A DNA stretch of 17,129 nucleotides from JABMPO01 sp964539785 (GTDB lineage Bacteria > Fidelibacterota > Marinisomatia > Marinisomatales > TCS56), in NCBI GenBank assembly GCA_964539785.1, contig CAZIJQ010000054.1, positions 1 through 17,129 on the forward strand, in the 5' to 3' direction. The notes beneath the pieces are model-generated. The model searched no databases and was not told where the DNA came from. It saw nothing but the letters and a program-made list of their open reading frames with translations. A program made the position numbers and the translations under genes. Below, one piece after another: positions 1 through 6,968 of this stretch. The stretch's first letter is position 1. Each line of letters starts with the position of its first letter.

Positions 1-4
1 CAAC

Positions 5-10
5 AGGAGG
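5..10 (+). promoter_or_regulatory. Ribosome binding site of the DUF3160 gene
   Basis: A full AGGAGG lies 7 bases before the ATG at 18 and fixes that start. It is one of the strongest Shine-Dalgarno sequences in the window. The promoter lies outside the window. Confidence 0.8.
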
Positions 11-17
11 CAAGGAC

Positions 18-2462
18 ATGAAAAATATAATAATCCCATTCATTTCAGCTATTCTATTCTTCTCCCCACTACCGGCCCAGATGCTGGCGGACATAACCGG
101 GGATGTGGATACGGAATTCGGTACTTACCAGCCCTATCTCGTAAGCGTCACCCCATCGCTGACACCCTATACGGTGGCGGCGGATTTCAGCAATGTATCC
201 AACTATGATAATTTCAACTTCATGGTGGCGGATGACTCCCTCCTGCTCCGGAATGCTTTCATGATCCGTTTCCAACCCAATTCCCAATACGGTACCGGTT
301 ATCGCCAGATTTACGATATTTACTATGAATGCCGTGATCAGGCTACGCCGATTTTTGTCACCACCGATGCCGTGTTGCACACTTTTCATGTCTTATACGA
401 CTATACCCTTCGGATTATGGAAATGGAGCAATTCATACCGGATCTCGATAATATGGCAACCGCACTGGTTACTAAAGCCCAAGACCATTATTCCGCCATT
501 ACCGATTCGACTCTGGGGCAGGCAGCCCTGAAAAATCTGGCTTATGCTTCTGTGGCGGCCGTTTTACTGGACAGTTCATTTGTGGTTCCGGCCGCCGTTC
601 AGGGTCTGGTCCAGGCCGAAATCGATCTGATCGTGGCCCACACCGGACAGGTCTCATCGCCTATTTTCAATTATGACGAGGATTACAGCCAGTATGTACC
701 GCGGGGACATTATACCCGTAATGACGACTTCAAGCGCTATTTCCGGGCCATGATGTGGTACGGCCGGATCACTTTCTACCTTGAAAAAATGTTCCTTAAT
801 GAGGATATCATTAAAGAACATACACGCCAGGCACTGTTGCTGGTCCATGCCCTGCAGAATATTACCATCGCCGGCGAACCGATTATGACGGTCTGGGAGC
901 GGATCTATGCCCCCACCGTTTTCTTTGTGGGTAAGGCTGACGACCTGACTATTTTTGATTATATCGGCGTCATGGAACAGGTTTATGGCAGCGACTGCTG
1001 GCAGCAGTCCGTGGATATCTTTGCCGATGAAGCGGACATGACCCAATTCCGGACCTTAGCTGAGGCTCTACCCTGGCCGGATATCAATGCCTGGGCTGGT
1101 AAGGGCTTTCGCTTGATGGGTCAGCGCTACATTCCCGATTCTTACATGCTGGGACGCTTGGTGGAACCCTATGTCGATGACCGCTGGCTGCCGAGAGGGC
1201 TTGATATAATGACCATACTGGGCTCCCAGCGAGCCTGGCAGATATTAGGTGATTTTTACAATGAAACCGCTAATCCTTATTACGTTACCGCCATGGATTC
1301 ACTACAGCCTCAATTTGTCGGTCTTCCGGCTGAAACCTGGGCGCAGAACCTGTACTGGAACTGGCTGTATTCATTGATGCCCTTGTTGTTTCCCAAGGGC
1401 GCCGGTTATCCCACTTTCATGCTGAATCAGGCCTGGAGCGATAAGGAATTGTTTACAGCCCTGGCTTCCTGGGGTGAACTGCGCCACGACACGATTCTCT
1501 ATGCCAAGCAAAGTAGCGGCTTAACCGGCTCTCCTCCGTCGGCTCCGTTCGTAGCCGGATATGTGGAGCCTAATCCATATCTCTATGCCCGTCTGGCGGC
1601 CCTGACAGATTTTATCGCTACCGGCCTGGCCAGTCGCGATCTGTATTTCGCTGAATTTGACTGGCGCTACACTGATCTAAGTGAGCTGCTGCTGAATCTG
1701 AAAACAATCTCCGAAAAAGAATTGACCGGGCAACCGCTTTCTAATGACGAGCAGTTGCTGATAGTTAATATCGGATCAGCGCTGGAAAATCTGGTATTAT
1801 TTCCCGATTCCCTGGGCATTGAAACCGATGTCGATGAAGCCATGGCCGTGATTGCCGATGTGCATACCGATCTGGAACACATGGTGGTTCTGGAAGAAGG
1901 TGTGGGCTATCCGTTGAATATCTATGTTATAGTTGAAATCGGCGGCGAACTGGTGGTGACCCGAGGCGGAATTTTTTCCTATTATGAATTTGCCTGGCCC
2001 GCCAGTGACCGCCTGACCGACGAAGCCTGGCAGACAATGCAGACCGGTGATGATCCCCAGACCCTGCCGGTGTGGACAGTCAGCTTTACGGATTCAAGTC
2101 AAAACCTGCTGAACAGCGATCCTCAGTTTTATTTCCCGTATTATGACCCCTGTGTAAGTGTCACTGGAGAGAAGGATCTTCCTGTGACCTGTCTCCTCCA
2201 CCAGAATTACCCCAACCCTTTTAATCCGCAAACCCATCTACGGTATGAATTACCGGAACAGGCGAAAGTAACTGTTTCGATTTACGATTTGCGAGGACGT
2301 GAGATCATTACTCTGGTGGATGCCGTCGAAGACCCGGGACGTAAAGTCGTGACTTGGAATGGTAATTCCCGTAATGGTAAAATTATGAGTTCCGGTGTGT
2401 ATTTGTGCCGAATGCAGGCTGGCAACTACGTCCAGACGCAGAAGCTGGTTTTGTTGCGGTAA
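18..2462 (+). CDS. Secreted DUF3160-family protein with C-terminal type IX sorting domain
   Basis: The 814-residue product begins with a signal peptide (Lys-Asn, then a hydrophobic stretch to about residue 20), so it should enter the Sec pathway. The body, about residues 60-690, matches my recollection of DUF3160: a tract reading PIFVTTDAVLHTFHVLYDYT near residue 115, and Trp/Tyr-rich segments. The biochemical function of DUF3160 is unknown to me. The last 90 residues (about 725-814) are a FlgD-like / type IX secretion sorting domain with QNYPNPFNP, YDLRGREI and SGVY motifs, ending VLLR. The inferred fate is transport across the outer membrane, then cleavage and surface attachment or release. 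No type IX machinery gene is in the window. The gene is convergent with the kinase gene, with 9 bases between them. Its base composition looks GC-richer than its neighbours. Family call good, function unassigned. Confidence 0.85.
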   Translation: MKNIIIPFISAILFFSPLPAQMLADITGDVDTEFGTYQPYLVSVTPSLTPYTVAADFSNVSNYDNFNFMVADDSLLLRNAFMIRFQPNSQYGTGYRQIYDIYYECRDQATPIFVTTDAVLHTFHVLYDYTLRIMEMEQFIPDLDNMATALVTKAQDHYSAITDSTLGQAALKNLAYASVAAVLLDSSFVVPAAVQGLVQAEIDLIVAHTGQVSSPIFNYDEDYSQYVPRGHYTRNDDFKRYFRAMMWYGRITFYLEKMFLNEDIIKEHTRQALLLVHALQNITIAGEPIMTVWERIYAPTVFFVGKADDLTIFDYIGVMEQVYGSDCWQQSVDIFADEADMTQFRTLAEALPWPDINAWAGKGFRLMGQRYIPDSYMLGRLVEPYVDDRWLPRGLDIMTILGSQRAWQILGDFYNETANPYYVTAMDSLQPQFVGLPAETWAQNLYWNWLYSLMPLLFPKGAGYPTFMLNQAWSDKELFTALASWGELRHDTILYAKQSSGLTGSPPSAPFVAGYVEPNPYLYARLAALTDFIATGLASRDLYFAEFDWRYTDLSELLLNLKTISEKELTGQPLSNDEQLLIVNIGSALENLVLFPDSLGIETDVDEAMAVIADVHTDLEHMVVLEEGVGYPLNIYVIVEIGGELVVTRGGIFSYYEFAWPASDRLTDEAWQTMQTGDDPQTLPVWTVSFTDSSQNLLNSDPQFYFPYYDPCVSVTGEKDLPVTCLLHQNYPNPFNPQTHLRYELPEQAKVTVSIYDLRGREIITLVDAVEDPGRKVVTWNGNSRNGKIMSSGVYLCRMQAGNYVQTQKLVLLR

Positions 2463-2471
2463 TCCGGGAAC

Positions 2472-3905
2472 TTATTTCACCGGTTCAATTCCCGCCTGGC
2501 GCAGGGCTTGTTGCCAGACAGAGATCTTAGCCTGGCGCTCGTTTGCGGACATGGACGGTTTATAGAGGTGGTCGAAGGCTTGCTTTTCAACCGGGTAACC
2601 ATCTGCTTTCCGTAATAGTTGTAGAACTCCTAAAGCGGTGTGGTCTTTCATGGATGTTTGACCGACGGTTGCATCAAGCAGATCGGCAATAAATTGCAAC
2701 AGGGATGTCCGGCTGAGTCCGCCGCTGGCGCTGATATTACCCAATTTGATTGGCAAGTGATTTTTAATCAAGCGAATTATATCCCGGGTGAAATATCCGA
2801 TTGACTCAATGGAAGCTCGGATAATCTGATCAGTGTCGGTTACATCAATGTTCCTGATGATCGTGTCGAAGCAATCCTGCCAATAGGGAGCTGCCAGTCC
2901 GCAGTAACCGGGTACAACTACGCCTTCGGTTGTCGTTTTTTGACACAGTTTATCCCAGTTTCGTCGGTGTACGGATATTCCCAAATCCCGCTCCAGCCAA
3001 TCAAACAAAGAATTGCAGGTATTTATTGTGCCTTCCAACAGATAATGAATATCATGATCGGTTGAATACAGGACCGAGCTGATCAAGCCGGGGATTTGTC
3101 CCGGACGCTGGCCGGTATTCAACATAACTGAACCGGATGTGCCAAAATTCAGAGCCAGGTCGCCGTCCAACCAACCGCCCTGTCCCAGTAAGGCGGCTTG
3201 TTGATCACCAATGACACAACGCATCGGTATATCAATGCTATCAATCGAAATAGTACCAAAATATCCCAGAGTGGGTTGCAGCGGCGGCAACACGTTTTTA
3301 TTCACCTTGAAAAGATTACATAAGCGATCGTCCCATTCGGGATTATCCAAACGCATGAATAGCGAGCGCCCGGCAATTGAATGATCAACCGCGGCTATTC
3401 CGGTCAATGATTGAGATAAAAAGGCGCTGAGTGGGCCAAAATATACCGATCCTTGGTCAATACGTTGTTGAAGATCGGGGTTGTTGCGAACAAGATGAAG
3501 GTATTTAGGACCGCCGAAATGGGCGCTCAACGGAGTTCCGGTTGTATCCTGAATCATTTCGGCAAATTGAACAAGACTGTCCAATTGGTCCTCTGATCGG
3601 GTGTCCTGCCAACTGATAGCCGGCGTCAGTGGTCGGGCAGTGGCTTTATCCCAGAACAGGAAAGTGGAGCGCTGGACGGCCATTCCGGCGCTGTTGATGG
3701 TCTGTCCCGATTTTTGGCAGAAATCTACCGCTTCTTTAATCAGCCGGTAACAGGTTTCCAGAATGTGGAGCGGGTCGCTTTCGGCATGTCCGGGTGCCGA
3801 TCTGGTTAAGCGGTGTGGCAGGCGGCTGGAAAATTTTATTTCAGCGGCACTATTAAACAGAAATACCTTGGTCGATGAAGTTCCCTGGTCAAGTACAAGA
3901 TGCAT
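2472..3905 (-). CDS. FGGY-family carbohydrate/polyol kinase (glycerol kinase-like, substrate uncertain)
   Basis: The 477-residue protein has the FGGY layout: N-terminal phosphate loop DQGTSSTK (residues 6-13), the GDQQAALLGQ segment with the probable catalytic base Asp234, a GTSG turn near 255, GLAAPYWQ near 336-342, and the C-terminal ATP-site SASGGLSRT (392-400). It should phosphorylate a sugar or polyol with ATP in the cytoplasm. By hand alignment it is closest to GlpK, but two of the four glycerol contacts differ: Arg is kept (Arg79), the following Glu is Ser80, and the Tyr of the PYFSGTK motif is His129. Asp234 is kept. The substrate may therefore not be glycerol. Length is slightly under GlpK (about 500). 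The ATG start has no clear Shine-Dalgarno. No glycerol facilitator or glycerol-3-phosphate dehydrogenase is nearby. Confidence 0.85.
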   Translation of the reverse strand: MHLVLDQGTSSTKVFLFNSAAEIKFSSRLPHRLTRSAPGHAESDPLHILETCYRLIKEAVDFCQKSGQTINSAGMAVQRSTFLFWDKATARPLTPAISWQDTRSEDQLDSLVQFAEMIQDTTGTPLSAHFGGPKYLHLVRNNPDLQQRIDQGSVYFGPLSAFLSQSLTGIAAVDHSIAGRSLFMRLDNPEWDDRLCNLFKVNKNVLPPLQPTLGYFGTISIDSIDIPMRCVIGDQQAALLGQGGWLDGDLALNFGTSGSVMLNTGQRPGQIPGLISSVLYSTDHDIHYLLEGTINTCNSLFDWLERDLGISVHRRNWDKLCQKTTTEGVVVPGYCGLAAPYWQDCFDTIIRNIDVTDTDQIIRASIESIGYFTRDIIRLIKNHLPIKLGNISASGGLSRTSLLQFIADLLDATVGQTSMKDHTALGVLQLLRKADGYPVEKQAFDHLYKPSMSANERQAKISVWQQALRQAGIEPVK

Positions 3906-3941
3906 AATAAATGAAATTAGAACCTTTGATATAGTTCATAC

Positions 3942-3953
3942 AAACTATAGTTT
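3942..3953. promoter_or_regulatory. 12-bp palindrome upstream of the FGGY kinase, possible operator
   Basis: AAACTATAGTTT is a perfect palindrome 37-48 bases upstream of the kinase start. A further inverted half site, ATAGTT, lies at 3931-3936. On the minus strand the palindrome contains TATAGT, a -10-like hexamer, so it could be an operator over a promoter, but I found no convincing -35. The 117-base gap (3906-4022) holds nothing else I can support. Confidence 0.3.
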
Positions 3954-4022
3954 TTTCTAGTGCTAAAATTAGAGATAGCAATTTAATTGTTGACAAATCA
4001 GTGAAATCCCCAGACTTGTAAA

Positions 4023-5222
4023 TTATTCCAATCTTCTGATTTTTTTGTTAATTATGCCAATTATCCCGCATGCGGCTGCCCCCAGGCCAATGGCCAGGAA
4101 TACGGTTTGTATGTGGATTATATCCGCTATAATACCTACCATGGCAGATGAGACACCGGTTAAACCGACTACCGCCAGATGGATCATGGAAAAGACGCGC
4201 CCCTGCAACTTATTGGGTACATATTTCTGAATAATTGCCGTCCGAGAAATGGTAATCATTGGAATTCCCAGGGCGTGGATAATAATCATGCCCATCACTA
4301 CTGGCACAGAATTGATAAAGTACAAAAAACTAAATGTAAGGCCATCAATGATCATTCCCAACATTAATACAGTACCTGTGCGAAAATTGCTACCGATTCG
4401 GAAAATTATGAAGGAACTGATTAGCATACCGATAGCGTAACAGGCTTCAATTGCGGCATAATCCGAGGCCGATCCACGCAGCGCATCTTTTACTAGAATC
4501 GGCATACCAACAATTGCCGGACCCATGATAAATAGATTGTTGATAATAGTCAGTCCAATTATGATACCGATTGTGCGATTTGATTTAATATAATTAAGAC
4601 CGGTTACCAGTTCACGCCAACTGTGACTGGCGGTCGCGATAGTCTTCGGTCGTTTTACCGATTTGACCATTAATAGCAGGCCCAGTGCCAATAAAAATGA
4701 CAAACTGTCCAGGGCAAACAAGTATTTCAACGATATATTATTTAGTAATATTGCCGCCGTTGCCGGTCCAATCAGATAAGCCAACTGGGCTGATGTTGCC
4801 AACAAGGAATTTACCCGGATCAGCAGATTGGTTGGGACAATCGTAGGGATGAAGGCGTTTAGAGCCGGTGGAAACATTGTTCCGAAGCTACTGCGAATAA
4901 AAGCCAGTAATCCGATCAGATAGACATCCCTATAACCCATCGTTAGCAATATGGGTATGATAATGACTGTAATGGCCTGAGAAAAATTTGAAATCAACAT
5001 TAATCTAAGCCGATTATAACGGTCTGCCAGGACGCCGGCCATCAATCCGAATAACATTGCCGGTAAATAGGCGCTGAGAGCTACCAGACCGGTAATGGTA
5101 TTGGAGCCGGTAATGTCAAGTACCAGCCAAATCAAGGCAATCTGGTAAATGGCATCGCCAGTGCTGGAAATCAATTGAGCTGACCAGAGATAAAATATTT
5201 TCGTATTTTCGGATTTAAGCAT
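4023..5222 (-). CDS. MFS transporter, MFS_3 (EntS-like) family
   Basis: This is an inner-membrane major facilitator protein of about 400 residues with some twelve hydrophobic helices. The loop between helices 2 and 3 carries motif A (GVLADRYNRLRLM), and the first helix reads FYLWSAQLISSTGDAIYQIA, typical of the MFS_3 group that includes the enterobactin exporter EntS and macrolide efflux proteins. The likely role is proton-coupled export of a small molecule; the substrate cannot be read. I chose the ATG at 5222 (399 residues) over an in-frame TTG at 5246: family members begin just before this helix, and a TATAAT sits directly against the TTG, so a transcript would start downstream of it. Neither start has a Shine-Dalgarno. 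It is divergent from the ferredoxin gene and lies 117 bases upstream of the kinase on the same strand; co-transcription is possible but not shown. Confidence 0.85.
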   Translation of the reverse strand: MLKSENTKIFYLWSAQLISSTGDAIYQIALIWLVLDITGSNTITGLVALSAYLPAMLFGLMAGVLADRYNRLRLMLISNFSQAITVIIIPILLTMGYRDVYLIGLLAFIRSSFGTMFPPALNAFIPTIVPTNLLIRVNSLLATSAQLAYLIGPATAAILLNNISLKYLFALDSLSFLLALGLLLMVKSVKRPKTIATASHSWRELVTGLNYIKSNRTIGIIIGLTIINNLFIMGPAIVGMPILVKDALRGSASDYAAIEACYAIGMLISSFIIFRIGSNFRTGTVLMLGMIIDGLTFSFLYFINSVPVVMGMIIIHALGIPMITISRTAIIQKYVPNKLQGRVFSMIHLAVVGLTGVSSAMVGIIADIIHIQTVFLAIGLGAAACGIIGIINKKIRRLE

Positions 5223-5247
5223 GTGTTTAATGAAAGGACGGGACAAA

Positions 5248-5253
5248 ATTATA
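5248..5253 (-). promoter_or_regulatory. -10-like element of the MFS gene
   Basis: Read on the minus strand this is TATAAT, continuing as TAATTTTG, which also fits the TAnnTTTG -7 element described for Bacteroidetes. No good -35 or -33 element lies at the usual distance. If used, the RNA would begin near 5241, which favours the ATG at 5222 as the start of the transporter. The 175-base divergent gap (5223-5397) holds no other clear signal except the ferredoxin ribosome binding site. Confidence 0.4.
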
Positions 5254-5387
5254 GTTGAAAAGACTTTTTATCTTTACTAAAAAACAACTTAATTTCGCGG
5301 GTGCTACTTGTTTTTGATATACCTATTTCCGTCGATGCCAGCATTAGTTAATGATTTGGTAGAAAAATTTATTAATAATTAAACAAC

Positions 5388-5392
5388 AGGAG
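5388..5392 (+). promoter_or_regulatory. Ribosome binding site of the ferredoxin gene
   Basis: AGGAG ends 5 bases before the ATG at 5398 and confirms that start. Confidence 0.75.
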
Positions 5393-5397
5393 TTGTA

Positions 5398-5637
5398 ATG
5401 TCACTCACAATTACAGATGAATGTATCAACTGCGGAGCTTGCGAACCCGAATGCCCCAATGAAGCCATTACCGAAGGTGATGAGTTTTATGAAATCGATC
5501 CGGAATTATGTACCGAATGTAAAGGCCATTTTGATGAGTCACAGTGTGTGGAAGTATGTCCCGTAGATTGTATCCCCATGGGGATTGAGGAATCCGAAGA
5601 AGTATTGATGGAGCGCTATAATCGTTTAACTGCCTGA
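5398..5637 (+). CDS. YfhL-like 2[4Fe-4S] ferredoxin
   Basis: The 79-residue acidic protein has two cysteine sets: Cys9-x2-Cys12-x2-Cys15-x3-Cys19-Pro, then Cys38-x2-Cys41-x8-Cys50-x3-Cys54-Pro. The eight-residue spacing in the second set is the hallmark of the YfhL / Allochromatium-type ferredoxins, which carry two low-potential [4Fe-4S] clusters and act as soluble electron carriers. An extra Cys58 follows the second set. Length matches the family (about 80-86). It lies upstream of the Mrp-type ATPase and MIP18-like genes, so a part in iron-sulfur assembly or repair is a reasonable inference, but a strong terminator separates it from them. Confidence 0.93.
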   Translation: MSLTITDECINCGACEPECPNEAITEGDEFYEIDPELCTECKGHFDESQCVEVCPVDCIPMGIEESEEVLMERYNRLTA

Positions 5638-5655
5638 CTAATTTTTGTGGGGCAA

Positions 5656-5724
5656 ACTGCTGCTCCGTTTTAATGTTGTTAGTCTTTATCAGCGTTAACA
5701 GGAACATAACAAACGGATAGCAGT
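5656..5724 (+). ncRNA. Candidate structured RNA: long imperfect hairpin between ferredoxin and mrp
   Basis: By hand pairing, this stretch folds into one extended hairpin of about 21 base pairs in four helices: ACTGC (5656-5660) with GCAGT (5720-5724), TCCGTTT (5664-5670) with AAACGGA (5711-5717), ATGTT (5673-5677) with AACAT (5703-5707), and GTTA (5678-5681) with TAAC (5696-5699). Small internal loops or bulges separate the helices and the apical loop is 14 bases. A smaller stem, CCGTA/TACGG, follows at 5738-5751. I match this to no known riboswitch. It could be part of the ferredoxin 3' UTR or a leader controlling the downstream gene. No energy calculation was possible. Confidence 0.35.
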
Positions 5725-5762
5725 ACGATGGAAGCGGCCGTAAATCTACGGTTAATTGAATC

Positions 5763-5790
5763 TTAACAGGATTTTTAAAACGGCTGTTAA
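5763..5790 (+). promoter_or_regulatory. Candidate antiterminator hairpin ahead of mrp
   Basis: TTAACAG at 5763-5769 is the exact reverse complement of CTGTTAA at 5784-5790, which includes part of the 5' arm and the loop of the terminator at 5777-5803. The two structures cannot form together, which is the arrangement expected of an attenuator. The segment TTAACAGGA (5763-5771) is repeated exactly at 5695-5703 inside the upstream hairpin, so either copy could pair. Chance remains possible for a 7-base pairing. Confidence 0.3.
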
Positions 5791-5803
5791 ACAGCCGTTT
5801 TTT
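5777..5803 (+). terminator. Intrinsic terminator between ferredoxin and mrp
   Basis: AAAACGGCTGT (5777-5787) and ACAGCCGTTTT (5791-5801) form a perfect 11-base-pair stem with a 3-base loop (TAA), and the 3' arm runs into six T residues (5798-5803). It is the clearest intrinsic terminator in the window. It ends 139 bases or more after the ferredoxin stop and only 11 bases before the mrp ATG, touching the mrp ribosome binding site (GGAG at 5807-5810). It leaves no room for an mrp promoter downstream, so mrp must be read through it or start from a promoter upstream of it. Confidence 0.85.
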
Positions 5804-5814
5804 AATGGAGAAAT

Positions 5815-6966
5815 ATGAATAGAGATCAAATTATTGAATTGTTAAAAACGGTTAATTATCCAGGTTTTAGTAAGGATATTATTTCTTTTGGCATGGTTTC
5901 CGAAATCAAGCCTGCCGGGGATTCAGTTATTGTAAAACTTAAAATACTGACTGACCAGCAGGAAAAAATTGAAAACGTGAAAACCTCAGTGCGGGAAGTA
6001 CTTACAACTAAGGGTGGATTTTCTAATGTTACCATCGAAATGACAGACACTACGGTGACACCTAATGTTGGTCCAGCGGTAGAAAAAGATCCCTTTGCCG
6101 GACAGGGTCCACTGTCGGGCGTTAAATATGTTGTGGCCATTGCCAGCGGTAAGGGCGGTGTTGGTAAATCTACCGTTGCGGCTAATGTTGCTGCAACCCT
6201 GCAATCGCGGGGAAAACGCACCGGTCTGCTCGATCTTGATATTTATGGACCATCACTGCCTATTATTCTTGGAATCAATGAACGACCGGGGATAACGGAA
6301 AATAAAAAACTGCTGCCGTTGGAAAAATTTGGAATGCAGGTAATGAGTTTTGGTTTTATCAGCGGTAATAACGCACCAGCAATCTGGCGTGGTCCAATGG
6401 TAGCCAAGATGGTTGAGCAGTTTTTTAAGGATGTTGACTGGGGAGAACTGGATTACCTGATTCTTGATTTACCGCCAGGAACCGGCGATGTTCAATTAAC
6501 ACTGGTTCAGAAAATTAAAATAAGCGGTGCTGTCATCGTTACTACTCCACAGAACATAGCGCTGGCCGATGTCAGGAAGAGTGCTGATATGTTTCGAAAA
6601 GTCGATGCGCCGGTGTTGGGAGTTGTGGAAAATATGTCTGGTTTGCAATTGACCGGGCGGGTAGTGGACAAGAACAGCGAACCGATAACGGATATTACTC
6701 TGGAGCTGGACGGAATGGATTCTCTTGCGGTAAATAAGGCAGGTGAATTTGACATCACGCTGGATTTATTCAAACGGGGTGGCGGAAAATCGGAAAGCGA
6801 GCGCTTAAATGTACCCTTGCTGGGGGAAATTCCGCTATCACAAGCCTTGGTAGAGGCCACCGATGCCGGTACTCCAATTGTGATTCAAAACCCGGATTCG
6901 CCCATCAGCGCCGTTTATGGCTCAATAACAGATACTATAATCGCAAATTTGGAAAATAAAGGTTAA
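5815..6966 (+). CDS. mrp: Mrp/ApbC-type iron-sulfur carrier ATPase with an unusual C-terminal insertion
   Basis: The 383-residue protein starts with a MIP18/DUF59-like domain (residues about 3-77) that lacks the usual DPE and Cys motifs. The P-loop domain follows: deviant Walker A GKGGVGKST (112-120, signature Lys113), switch I DLDIYGPSLP (140-149), switch II DLPPGTGD (218-225), VTTPQ (242-246) and GVVENMS (269-275). Mrp/ApbC proteins bind ATP and carry [4Fe-4S] clusters to apoproteins, using a CxxC pair just after ENMS to hold the cluster at the dimer interface. Here that pair is absent: the whole protein has no cysteine. Residues 277-320 instead resemble a carboxypeptidase regulatory-like beta unit (TGRVVD, EPITDITLELDG, AGEF). 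RGGG (321-324) and VPLLGEIPL (333-341) then rejoin the family. The MIP18-like gene follows after 2 bases. ATPase family certain; cluster-carrier role uncertain. Confidence 0.92.
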   Translation: MNRDQIIELLKTVNYPGFSKDIISFGMVSEIKPAGDSVIVKLKILTDQQEKIENVKTSVREVLTTKGGFSNVTIEMTDTTVTPNVGPAVEKDPFAGQGPLSGVKYVVAIASGKGGVGKSTVAANVAATLQSRGKRTGLLDLDIYGPSLPIILGINERPGITENKKLLPLEKFGMQVMSFGFISGNNAPAIWRGPMVAKMVEQFFKDVDWGELDYLILDLPPGTGDVQLTLVQKIKISGAVIVTTPQNIALADVRKSADMFRKVDAPVLGVVENMSGLQLTGRVVDKNSEPITDITLELDGMDSLAVNKAGEFDITLDLFKRGGGKSESERLNVPLLGEIPLSQALVEATDAGTPIVIQNPDSPISAVYGSITDTIIANLENKG

Positions 6967-6968
6967 TA

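Noticed and set aside
2465..2494. CGGGAA/TTCCCG inverted repeat at the convergent end of the DUF3160 and kinase genes as a bidirectional terminator
   Set aside because: The stem is only 6 bases with an 18-base loop and no T-run on either strand.
3763..3960. Plus-strand open frame over the kinase start, and many similar antisense frames across the window
   Set aside because: They lie on the opposite strand or another frame of confidently assigned genes, lack ribosome binding sites and show no protein family features.
3961..3980. TGCTA/TAGCA inverted repeat as a terminator for the MFS gene
   Set aside because: The stem is 5 bases with a 10-base loop, and in the direction of transcription it is followed by A residues, not T.
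3990..3995. TTGACA on the plus strand as a -35 element
   Set aside because: It points into the 3' end of the minus-strand MFS gene, has no -10 at a suitable distance and no plus-strand gene follows.
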